NCBI GenBank assembly: GCA_030669465.1
Contig: DAOVDN010000076.1
Location: 1-6,137, forward strand
DNA from: Desulfobacterales bacterium
GTDB lineage: Bacteria; Desulfobacterota; Desulfobacteria; Desulfobacterales; ETH-SRB1
DNA length: 6,137 bases
Direction of reading: 5' to 3'
In this document: positions 1 through 4,576 of the stretch, piece after piece
How the letters are laid out: every line of letters starts with the position of its first letter
Numbering within the stretch: position 1 is the first letter of the stretch
Program-made: the position numbers and the translations under genes
Notes under the pieces: model-generated
The model's input: only the letters and a program-made list of their open reading frames with translations
Told to the model about the DNA's origin: nothing
The model's database searches: none

Positions 1-353
1 ACTGCTCCACCCGAGCCCACTTCCCGGTTGTCCGAAGACGGCCTGGGCGTGACTCCCCCGCCAACACCCGCCCCACGCCCCCCCTCGAGACCCAGTATGC
101 GGTGCATGTCTGGCCCATGGAGATCTACATCCATAAGGCCTACTCTGGCCCCCTGCTTTGAAAGGGCCATGGCCAAATGAGCGGCAACGCTTGTCTTGCC
201 AACACCCCCCTTGCCGCTCATGACCATGAATTTGTTTCTAATTAAGGACAAGGAGTCTTTGATGATCTGATCCTGTGCGGCCATATCCGCCTTCCGTTCA
301 GATAAATGGCTGTCGCCTTTCTTTTTCTTGCTAATATGGACAGTCTTGACCAT
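1..353 (-). CDS. Second Mrp/NBP35-type P-loop ATPase, N-terminal part (runs off window start)
   Basis: The first 117 residues of an Mrp/NBP35/ApbC-family ATPase are present; the gene continues beyond position 1. Proteins of this family bind ATP as dimers and carry or transfer Fe-S clusters in the cytoplasm. A Lys-rich tail of about 40 residues leads into RNKFMVMSGKGGVGKTS, the deviant Walker A motif with the signature lysine, near residues 42-54. The switch I motif DVDLHGPD follows near residues 75-82. No N-terminal four-Cys ferredoxin motif is visible. The ATG at 353 is preceded by a perfect AGGAGG (361-366) seven bases upstream. It is a paralogue of the Mrp gene at 2306-3148 and shares the GKGGVGKTS and DVDLHGPD blocks. 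The last 30 codons are very GC-rich and Gly-rich, unlike the family, though VTP and GAV echo the paralogue. That end could be divergent or poorly assembled. The stop codon of a degraded upstream frame overlaps its ribosome binding site. Confidence 0.88.
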   Translation of the reverse strand, partial: MVKTVHISKKKKGDSHLSERKADMAAQDQIIKDSLSLIRNKFMVMSGKGGVGKTSVAAHLAMALSKQGARVGLMDVDLHGPDMHRILGLEGGRGAGVGGGVTPRPSSDNREVGSGGA

Positions 354-364
354 ATGAACACCTC

Positions 365-539
365 CTAATCATAAGCAGTTCGGCCCACAAGGTCGATGTC
401 GTGTCTTTTAAAATCTCGATGTGTTTGATTTCAGGCTTCACAAAAAGGTGGCATTAGGTTCTTCTACATCGCAATCCAAAAGCTGGACATCGAATTTAAG
501 GGAAATGGCCAGATTGGTGGCTATAGTTGTTTTCCCTGT
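365..539 (-). pseudogene. Remnant of a MinD-type ATPase with ferredoxin insert (COG1149-like), frameshifted and internally deleted
   Basis: Pieces of one ATPase gene are readable in three frames. Frame A (539-441) gives TGKTTIATNLAISL followed by VQLLDCDVEEPNA, the P-loop and switch region typical of MinD-superfamily ATPases with an inserted ferredoxin domain; it then stops at TGA 438-440. Restoring one base near 450 would continue it as HLFVKPEIKH (450-421), the expected next motif of that family. A third frame ends RHDIDLVGRTAYD and a TAG (406-365). That resembles the GR-x-PYD motif near the C-terminus of these ATPases, but this last match is tentative. The family's start codon, the SGKGG part of the P-loop, the ferredoxin cysteines and about 150 or more residues are missing. 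The final TAG overlaps the ribosome binding site of the next Mrp gene, so the original gene was probably coupled to it. A functional short peptide is unlikely. Confidence 0.72.
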
Positions 540-1464
540 TTTTGGCTGTGTAATACACGGTAGTATTTTTACGTTCCGTGCGGATCTGATCGGTACGCAC
601 AAGATTGCCAAGGTATTTTGACACCTCGTTGAGATGCATACCGAATATGTCCGCAATCTGATCCGCTGTACACGGTCGTCGTTGCAACATGGAAAAAATT
701 GTTTCGCGGTTTGCCTGTATATGGTTTGCATGCTTCGCGCTGAACTCCGCAATAACCTCTGCTGTCGGGTAAAACAGATGTGTCAGCGTCTCCATACGTT
801 CTCTGGTCAGGGCTGCGGCAAAATCCTCCGCCGGTGGACGAACAGCCGTATTGAGATGGATGCGGTCCGGACCGATTTCCTTTGCAAAAGCCGCAATTTT
901 GCGGACATCGGCAGGCATCGAGTTAATCCCTCCCATCAGAAAGACCTCCATCCATAACTGTCCCTTGAATTGCGCGCGGAAAGCCTTCTGCCCTTCGACC
1001 AGGTTGTCGAACAGCAACTGTGGATGGGGACGGTTCACCCATCCATAGGAAGCCTGGTCCCAGGCGCTCAGAGAAACCTTCACAACATTGGCAAGAGATG
1101 CCGCATCACGCACTTCCTGAAGGTATAGCATCGTACCGTTAGTCAAGAGCGCAGCAGGAATTCTACTTTTTGAGCATATGAACTCAAGTATTTCTCCGAA
1201 GCCGGAATGCAATGTAGGCTCCCCTGAACCGGAAAGGGTAATGTAGTCTGCCCTGCCATCTGTCTTTAGCCACTCTTTCAGCTCAGATATTACCATGTCT
1301 GTCGGAACATATTCTTGCCTGGTCACAGTTTTTTCAGTGGTTCGTCCTAACTGGCAAAACACACAATCCAGACTGCATGTCTTGTAAGGATTCAGGTCAA
1401 CACCAAGAGACCGCCCGAATCGACGGGAAGGCACTGGGCCAAACAGATATTTATAGTTTTTCAT
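496..1464 (-). CDS. Radical SAM protein (COG0731-like) with C-terminal winged helix, 3' end altered
   Basis: This is a 322-residue radical SAM enzyme. The family's N-terminal block GPVPSRRFGRSLGVDLNPYK is followed by the cluster motif CSLDCVFC (Cys30, Cys34, Cys37; CX3CX2C), which would bind the [4Fe-4S] cluster that cleaves S-adenosylmethionine. LSGSGEPTLHSGF near residues 97-110 is the SAM-contacting GGE-like region. The region of about residues 255-305 (TADQIADIFGMHLNEVSKYL and what follows) looks like a winged-helix DNA- or RNA-binding domain. Relatives are annotated as wyosine-synthase-like, but the substrate of this subgroup is not known to me. The ATG at 1464 has an AGGAAGG (1476-1482) eleven bases upstream and overlaps the stop of a preceding short frame (ATGA). 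The last 14 residues (309-322) are an out-of-frame reading of the adjacent ATPase remnant, so the native C-terminus was lost in a deletion. The core domains are intact, and activity is plausible. Confidence 0.88.
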   Translation of the reverse strand: MKNYKYLFGPVPSRRFGRSLGVDLNPYKTCSLDCVFCQLGRTTEKTVTRQEYVPTDMVISELKEWLKTDGRADYITLSGSGEPTLHSGFGEILEFICSKSRIPAALLTNGTMLYLQEVRDAASLANVVKVSLSAWDQASYGWVNRPHPQLLFDNLVEGQKAFRAQFKGQLWMEVFLMGGINSMPADVRKIAAFAKEIGPDRIHLNTAVRPPAEDFAAALTRERMETLTHLFYPTAEVIAEFSAKHANHIQANRETIFSMLQRRPCTADQIADIFGMHLNEVSKYLGNLVRTDQIRTERKNTTVYYTAKNRENNYSHQSGHFP

Positions 1465-1577
1465 TTATCAGTTTTCCTTCCTGAAATTCCCTTTGCCTTT
1501 GCTTCCGCTCTCGGCATTCTGAAGTTCAAATCAGGACAACCAGCGAAGTGACAAACTTTTGCATAACGCGAATGATA
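1461..1577 (-). pseudogene. Short open frame, possible 3' remnant of an unknown gene coupled to the radical SAM gene
   Basis: An open frame follows the TGA at 1578-1580 and reads YHSRYAKVCHFAGCPDLNFR, then MPRAEAKAKGISGRKTDK, then TGA. Its stop overlaps the radical SAM start as ATGA, the usual sign of translational coupling. Two cysteines lie in VCHFAGCPD. The only in-frame ATG (1515-1517) would give 18 residues and has no ribosome binding site. I do not recognise a family. It could be the tail of a gene truncated by the same rearrangements seen elsewhere here, part of an intergenic dispersed element, or chance. The ATGA overlap is the only real support. Confidence 0.28.
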
Positions 1578-1616
1578 TCAGCAGGTAAAACCCAAATATC
1601 AATGATATCAATTTGG
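1573..1616. repeat. Pair of TGATATCA palindromes 30 bp apart, plus flanking inverted repeat
   Basis: The 10-mer AATGATATCA occurs at 1571-1580 and again at 1601-1610, exactly 30 bp apart (about three helical turns). Its core TGATATCA is a perfect palindrome. The second copy is enclosed by CCAAAT (1592-1597) and ATTTGG (1611-1616). The arrangement could be a protein-binding site upstream of the minus-strand radical SAM gene, but no convincing promoter accompanies it. Confidence 0.35.
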
Positions 1617-1678
1617 AGTTATGAACGTTCTGCAAGAACATTATACTGCGGAACTATGCGAAACCTTTGAAAAATGCT

Positions 1679-1695
1679 TCCCGCTAAAAGCGGGA
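1679..1695. repeat. Strong 7-bp hairpin (TCCCGCT / AGCGGGA, 3-base loop)
   Basis: TCCCGCT at 1679-1685 and AGCGGGA at 1689-1695 form a perfect 7-bp stem with a three-base loop. On the minus strand the stem is followed, after a few bases, by ATTTTTC. It could therefore be a weak terminator-like element for transcripts coming from the central operon, or the stem of a dispersed palindromic unit. The T-run is short and not adjacent, so a terminator call is not secure. Confidence 0.4.
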
Positions 1696-1741
1696 TTCAA
1701 GCTCAAGGAAGGCGAAAATTTTAACCGGAAGAATACAGTTT

Positions 1742-1820
1742 AGCTTATAGCTGATGGCTCTTAAGCTCATAAGATAAAAAGGCTTATCAGCTCAGCAGCT
1801 TAACAGCTTATCAGCTAACA
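1742..1820. repeat. AGCTTATCAGCT-type palindromic/tandem repeat cluster
   Basis: The stretch is built from variations of GCTTATCAGCT. Exact copies lie at 1782-1792 and 1806-1816. AGCTGAT (1749-1755) is inverted against ATCAGCT (1786-1792), and CTTAT/ATAAG pairs occur inside. The cluster fills the gap between the truncated CGGC gene and the eroded left part. Such AGCTGATAAGCT-like runs recur between genes in many deltaproteobacterial genomes, as far as I recall. No ORF crosses it. Confidence 0.7.
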
Positions 1821-1862
1821 TAGCCTGACACCAAAATTGGACAAAAGGAGGCGTTTATTTTT

Positions 1863-1919
1863 TTAACTGCAGACATCATCCATAGCCTTCTTGCAGCCAA
1901 CTATTAATATTTTTTCCAT
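1863..1919 (-). pseudogene. Truncated CGGC-domain protein gene (18-residue stump)
   Basis: The ATG at 1919 follows an AAAGGAGG ribosome binding site about ten bases upstream. It reads MEKILIVGCKKAMDDVCS and then meets TAA at 1863-1865. The segment MEKILIVGCKKAMDDVC matches the start of CGGC-domain proteins (PF08821), small anaerobe proteins with many cysteines thought to bind metal. In that family the text continues after DDVC with further cysteines for about 100 residues. Here the continuation is absent, and the DNA changes directly to repeat sequence. The start lies only 17 bases after the stop of the NifX/ORP-like gene, so this was the last gene of the central operon. The stump would still be translated but keeps only two of the family's cysteines. 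The truncation point at the TGC codon of the second cysteine marks a deletion or insertion boundary. The family assignment is from memory of the motif; no search was run. Confidence 0.68.
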
Positions 1920-1936
1920 TTTATTTAAACCTCCTT

Positions 1937-2269
1937 TTAGTGGTCACAGAGGTTACCACCGGTTACAAGAGTACTGTCAATATAGCTCTTAACCAGTTCT
2001 TCAGGCTCCAGAGAAGGTGCGCCTGTAACCACGCTAATACTGTTCTGAGTGAAAAGATCAACCGCTCTCTGTCCCATTCCACCGGCGATAATCACATTTG
2101 CCCCCAATTCATGAAGCCACCTCGGAAGCACCCCGGGCTCGTGCGCAGGAGGAACGAGGATCTCTTTATTTTTGATCTGATTATTCTCAACTTCGATTAT
2201 TGCAAAGTCCTGACAATGTCCAAAATGAGCTGTGAGTTTTCCCTGGGCCAACGGTATGGCAATCTTCAT
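1937..2269 (-). CDS. NifX/ORP-fold small protein 2 (dinitrogenase FeMo-cofactor biosynthesis family)
   Basis: This 110-residue protein of the NifB/NifX/ORP fold (PF02579) is usual in length for a stand-alone domain. It opens MKIAIPLAQGKLTAHFGHCQDFAIIEV, where the HFGHCxxF motif is the family's first strand-turn region. It carries GANVIIAGGMGQRAVDLF near residues 56-73, the conserved glycine segment, and ends GGNLCDH, a Cys-Asp-His tail common in this branch and suited to metal or cluster binding. Family members bind FeMo-cofactor precursors, or in the Desulfovibrio orange protein a Mo-Cu cluster. The ATG at 2269 has GGAGG (2279-2283) nine bases upstream. It lies 36 bases after the Mrp stop and 17 bases before the CGGC stump, all on the same strand. 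The likely role is as a cluster-binding partner of the Mrp ATPase. Nitrogenase assembly is unlikely, as no nif genes are seen. Confidence 0.9.
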   Translation of the reverse strand: MKIAIPLAQGKLTAHFGHCQDFAIIEVENNQIKNKEILVPPAHEPGVLPRWLHELGANVIIAGGMGQRAVDLFTQNSISVVTGAPSLEPEELVKSYIDSTLVTGGNLCDH

Positions 2270-2305
2270 ATTAATAATCCTCCAATTTTAAATTTATCTA
2301 GTTTT

Positions 2306-3148
2306 TTATATAAGTTTTGACATTTTTTCGGCAATATCAACAAAAGCCTTTGTTGCCTGAGAATCTTTATATTTTTCCTGAAAAGAAACACCTGTATCAC
2401 CGCATGCCACGACATTAAGATCAAAGGGAATTTTCCCGAGAAAAGTTATTCCTGCTGTTTTAGCGGTTTTCTCTCCACCACCTGATCCGAACAGATCATA
2501 CTTTTCACCGCAATTAGGGCATGTAAAACCACTCATATTCTCTACAAGACCAAAGATTTCCATTTTTACGGTTTTGCAGAAATTGATTGATTTCCTGATA
2601 TCTGCAAGAGCCACCTCCTGTGGTGTGGTGACAATAATTGCCTTTGCATCTTTAATTGTCTGGGCAACGGTAAGAGGCTCATCCCCTGTACCAGGAGGAG
2701 AATCGATAATCAAAAAATCAAGCTCGCCCCATTCAACATCGGCGATAAACTGTCTGATCGCAGAATGCTTAATAGGACCTCGCCATATAATTGCTTCGTC
2801 CTTGTTCGTGGTAAGTGATTCTATTGAAACCGCACCGAGGTTTTCTGAGTAACTCATGGGAGTCAGCTTTTGATTATGGCTCAGACCCAGCATCCCCTTA
2901 AGCCCGAGCATCCTCGGCACATCAGGACCATGTAAATCAACATCCATAATCCCCACCTTAAAACCCCTGTTTGCAAGAGCTATGGAAAGATTAACAGACA
3001 CGCTTGTCTTTCCCACACCGCCCTTTCCGCTCATGATGATGAATTTGTTTTTTATCTTTTTTAGAGATACTTCTACTAAAGCATCATGTTCCTCTTTTGC
3101 TTTTTCATTATTAGCCGAACCGCTGGTACTCATCTTGCGCTTTTCCAT
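2306..3148 (-). CDS. mrp: Mrp/NBP35/ApbC-type Fe-S cluster carrier ATPase
   Basis: This 280-residue cytoplasmic P-loop ATPase is complete. The deviant Walker A SGKGGVGKTS is near residues 40-49, switch I DVDLHGPD at 69-76 and the Walker B region DSPPGTGDEPL at 149-159. CPNCG at 210-214 supplies the CXXC that bridges an Fe-S cluster across the dimer in characterised Mrp/NBP35 proteins. The N-terminal four-Cys motif of eukaryotic NBP35 is absent, as in most bacterial members. I start at the ATG 3148 because TTGGAG (3158-3163) lies nine bases before it. A longer reading from TTG 3163 would swallow that site, and a shorter one would begin at ATG 3133. The gene sits between two NifX/ORP-fold genes, the arrangement of ORP loci where Mrp and NifX-fold domains cooperate or are fused. 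It probably loads or moves a metal cluster to or from its neighbours. A 79-base gap with a hairpin separates it from the upstream gene. Confidence 0.93.
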   Translation of the reverse strand: MEKRKMSTSGSANNEKAKEEHDALVEVSLKKIKNKFIIMSGKGGVGKTSVSVNLSIALANRGFKVGIMDVDLHGPDVPRMLGLKGMLGLSHNQKLTPMSYSENLGAVSIESLTTNKDEAIIWRGPIKHSAIRQFIADVEWGELDFLIIDSPPGTGDEPLTVAQTIKDAKAIIVTTPQEVALADIRKSINFCKTVKMEIFGLVENMSGFTCPNCGEKYDLFGSGGGEKTAKTAGITFLGKIPFDLNVVACGDTGVSFQEKYKDSQATKAFVDIAEKMSKLI

Positions 3149-3177
3149 ATTCCATATCTCCAATCTATTTATGTCTC

Positions 3178-3204
3178 GGAATTTCTACGACTTCTTGAAA
3201 TTCC
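3178..3204. repeat. 8-bp perfect hairpin in the gap upstream of mrp
   Basis: GGAATTTC (3178-3185) and GAAATTCC (3197-3204) are perfect inverted repeats around an 11-base loop. They lie in the 79-base gap between the NifX/ORP-like gene 1 and mrp, about 30 bases before the mrp start. No T-run follows on the minus strand. A role in mRNA processing or differential expression inside the operon, or protein binding, fits better than termination. Confidence 0.5.
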
Positions 3205-3227
3205 TACAACTTTAGTTTTCCAAACAT

Positions 3228-3590
3228 CTATACCCAGTGACCTTCGACATTGGCTTCCTGAGAAGCTTGCAATTCTCCACTTTTATACTGCGAAATAGCA
3301 TCAATAACCCGCCCTTTTGCACCGGTCATGATCTTTATACCGGCGCTTTGCAACACCGTAAATGCTTTTGGGCCGCAGTTGCCGGTAATCAGCACATCTG
3401 CATTGTTTTCGACAATTGTTTTGCCTGCCTGTATTCCTGCGCCCTGAGGAAGATTCAGATTCTGGATGTTTTCCACAACCTCATACTCCATAGTTTCAGG
3501 GTCAACTATAATGAAATATGCCGCCCTTCCAAAGCGTGTATCCAGATTTGATTCTAAATCGTTACCCGTTGATGTAACCGCAATTCTCAT
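3228..3590 (-). CDS. NifX/ORP-fold small protein 1 (dinitrogenase FeMo-cofactor biosynthesis family)
   Basis: This 120-residue NifX/ORP-fold protein (PF02579) starts MRIAVTSTGNDLESNLDTRF with FGRAAYFIIVD following, the canonical opening of the family. QGAGIQAGKTIVENNADVLITG and GNCGPKAFTVLQSAGI near residues 49-86 form the conserved core; the lone cysteine sits in GNCGPKAF. Unlike protein 2 it has no Cys-Asp-His tail and ends EGHWV. I choose the ATG at 3590 because GGAGG (3596-3600) lies five bases upstream. A longer frame to 3653 exists, but it would overlap the DUF134 gene and add 21 residues alien to the family. The gap to the DUF134 stop is 25 bases. This close relative of orange-protein and NifX domains probably binds or chaperones a metal-sulfur cluster together with the Mrp ATPase encoded next to it. 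The two NifX-fold proteins of this operon differ enough to suggest distinct roles, possibly as a heteromer. Confidence 0.92.
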   Translation of the reverse strand: MRIAVTSTGNDLESNLDTRFGRAAYFIIVDPETMEYEVVENIQNLNLPQGAGIQAGKTIVENNADVLITGNCGPKAFTVLQSAGIKIMTGAKGRVIDAISQYKSGELQASQEANVEGHWV

Positions 3591-3615
3591 ACTTACCTCC
3601 GCTTCGCTCCGCAAT

Positions 3616-4035
3616 TTATTCTTTTTCCAAAATACGGCAAAAATTTTCACCATTACATAAAGGACAACTCAGCGGCCTTCCTGTGCCACGCGGCTCATTC
3701 CACTTGTAATTGCATTTGCGACACTTGAATACGCGCTCTTCGTTAATTATCCTGTAGTTGCCACCTTCAATATTTATAGCCTTTCCGTTAATAAGTGCAT
3801 CTGCAACAGCTTTTCGTGTCCGCTGAACGATCCGGCCGAAAGTAGCTCTGGACACTCCCATGCAACGACCCGCTTCCTCATGGGACATGCCATGTAAATC
3901 CGCAAGCCTTATGGCCTCGCGTTCATCAATGGTAAGGCAAACCTCATCCAGATCAAGCATGGGGATGCCTCTTGGCTTGAAGTAGCTGACATCCGGATTA
4001 AAGGCTACAATACGATTTTTCTGAGGTCGTGCCAT
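3616..4035 (-). CDS. DUF134/UPF0251 DNA-binding protein with C-terminal zinc ribbon
   Basis: This is a 139-residue protein of the DUF134 (UPF0251) family. The N-terminus MARPQKNRIV and the PRGIPMLDLDEVCLTIDEREA segment are typical. A sigma-70 region 4-like helix-turn-helix lies near residues 48-75 (HGMSHEEAGRCMGVSRATFG). The C-terminal extension carries Cys105, Cys108, Cys124 and Cys127 (FKCRKC and SCPLC), a probable zinc or iron ribbon that the shortest family members lack. It heads the minus-strand operon with two NifX/ORP genes and mrp; DUF134 genes often neighbour such genes in anaerobes. The ATG at 4035 has GGAG (4040-4043) four bases upstream. I infer that it is the local transcription regulator, probably sensing metal or Fe-S status and acting on its own promoter, where repeated TGAGAA-type sites occur. 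Its ligand and target are not established. Confidence 0.9.
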   Translation of the reverse strand: MARPQKNRIVAFNPDVSYFKPRGIPMLDLDEVCLTIDEREAIRLADLHGMSHEEAGRCMGVSRATFGRIVQRTRKAVADALINGKAINIEGGNYRIINEERVFKCRKCNYKWNEPRGTGRPLSCPLCNGENFCRILEKE

Positions 4036-4046
4036 AAAACTCCATT

Positions 4047-4088
4047 ATGAGAATATGCTCAGAAATGTTAAAAAATAAGCGTTCTCAT
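4047..4088. promoter_or_regulatory. Candidate operator: TGAGAATATGCTCA near-palindrome and inverted TTCTCAT half-site
   Basis: TGAGAATATGCTCA (4048-4061) is palindromic in all but one base pair. ATGAGAA (4047-4053) is repeated inverted as TTCTCAT (4082-4088). The second site falls between the -35 and -10 elements, and the first just downstream of the predicted start point. This is the layout expected of a repressor that blocks or loops its own promoter. The DUF134 protein encoded immediately downstream is the obvious candidate, by inference only. Confidence 0.45.
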
Positions 4089-4100
4089 TCATATTGTCAA
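4072..4100 (-). promoter_or_regulatory. Sigma-70-type promoter of the DUF134-NifX-mrp operon
   Basis: On the minus strand a perfect TTGACA (4095-4100) is followed by a 17-base spacer and TATTTT (4072-4077). Transcription would start near 4065, giving a leader of about 30 bases before the DUF134 ATG at 4035. It is the best promoter match in the window. Confidence 0.65.
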
Positions 4101-4281
4101 GGATTTTTTCAGCTTGTGCGGTTATGTGATTCCTGAGCCCTTCCAAATGATCTAATCCTCATCGGCGGGTTCCCGTCTCCTTCATAACCATCAACTCATT
4201 GACAAAACACGGCAAATCCTAACCATACAGATCGAATTTTCCGAGCTTTTTTGAGAAGTTATGCTTGATGGAGATAATATC

Positions 4282-4310
4282 TTGTAAAATCCAGGCTTTT
4301 ATGATATAAG
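4282..4310 (+). promoter_or_regulatory. Candidate promoter for the Cys-rich small protein gene
   Basis: TTGTAA (4282-4287), a 17-base spacer and TATAAG (4305-4310) would start transcription near 4317, leaving a leader of about 90 bases before the ATG at 4410. The match is moderate in an A/T-rich region, so it could be chance. Confidence 0.4.
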
Positions 4311-4409
4311 ATATAGAAAATAAAAAATAACTCATCCCTTCTAGTCTGCTCCTGAAATCTCTGGGAATCTCTGGAACGAAGTGGGGTGGGGAAAGGAGAA
4401 AATAAATTT

Positions 4410-4562
4410 ATGTCTGAAAAGCATCCTGAATGCCCGCTATACAATCCTTTAAATTGCAAAGAATATTATAATCCCAAAATCTGCGCATTTGTAAGAAAAG
4501 ACAAGGTCTGTCTTAAAAAAAAGAAAGGAAAAACAAAAGAAGCAGGGAAAGCAAAAAAATAG
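4410..4562 (+). CDS. 50-residue Cys-rich, Lys-tailed small protein of unknown function
   Basis: The ATG at 4410 follows AGGAG (4394-4398) eleven bases upstream and opens a 50-codon frame ending TAG at 4562. The sequence starts MSEKHPECPLYNPLNCKEYY and continues with NPKICAFVRKDKVC. Cysteines at 8, 16, 25 and 34 are regularly spaced (CX7CX8CX8C) and could bind a zinc ion or an Fe-S cluster. The last 16 residues are mostly lysine, suggesting contact with nucleic acid or the ribosome. I recall similar short proteins in Desulfobacterales but know of no named family or function. It is transcribed away from the DUF134 operon and converges with the YqgE gene, with only 14 bases between the stops. 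Regular Cys spacing, a good ribosome binding site and plausible codon use argue for a real gene that length cut-offs would miss. Confidence 0.72.
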   Translation: MSEKHPECPLYNPLNCKEYYNPKICAFVRKDKVCLKKKKGKTKEAGKAKK

Positions 4563-4576
4563 ATAAAGTGCTCTTT

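Larger units (their letters stand above)
1578..1862. other. Intergenic stretch with repeats but no supported gene
   Basis: About 285 bases hold the second TGATATCA palindrome, the 7-bp hairpin, the AGCTTATCAGCT cluster and a segment 1823-1848 (CCTGACACCAAAATTGG and onward) that abuts the end of the truncated CGGC gene. That last piece resembles the edge of a dispersed element, but no transposase or terminal inverted repeat pair can be shown. A 40-codon plus-strand frame at 1621-1743 is not supported. Confidence 0.6.
4036..4409. other. Divergent intergenic region between the DUF134 operon and the Cys-rich small gene
   Basis: This 374-base region holds the operon promoter and candidate operator on its left and a candidate plus-strand promoter on its right. 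In the plus-strand leader there is a tandem AATCTCTGG (4356-4364 and 4366-4374) and a G-rich run before the ribosome binding site. CATCCCTTC and GAAGTGGGGTG could pair imperfectly there. I see no riboswitch I recognise and no supported gene in 4101-4281. Confidence 0.55.

Noticed and set aside
438..752. A 104-codon minus-strand frame containing the ATPase P-loop
   Set aside because: Only its last third resembles an ATPase; the first two thirds are a shadow of the radical SAM gene, so it is described as a pseudogene and not a protein.
634..1048. Plus-strand frames inside the radical SAM gene
   Set aside because: They are antisense shadows of a clearly conserved enzyme gene.
1621..1743. A 40-codon plus-strand frame beginning ATGAACGTTC, with GGAG just before it
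   Set aside because: The GGAG is only two bases from the ATG, the frame spans a strong hairpin, and I recognise no motif; it is probably part of repeat-rich intergenic DNA.
1742..1820. CRISPR array
   Set aside because: The repeated units are too short and irregular, with no spacers of uniform length and no cas genes.
1940..2320. Plus-strand 126-codon frame
   Set aside because: It is the antisense of the NifX/ORP-like gene 2 and shows no protein-like motif.
3591..3653. Upstream extension of the NifX-like gene 1
   Set aside because: It overlaps the DUF134 coding sequence, is not family-like, and a good ribosome binding site supports ATG 3590.
4317..4409. Riboswitch in the leader of the Cys-rich gene
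   Set aside because: Only weak imperfect pairing and a short tandem repeat are seen; no known riboswitch core matches.
4259..4459. Minus-strand 66-codon frame across the leader of the Cys-rich gene
   Set aside because: No ribosome binding site or recognisable motif; it overlaps a better supported plus-strand gene and its leader.
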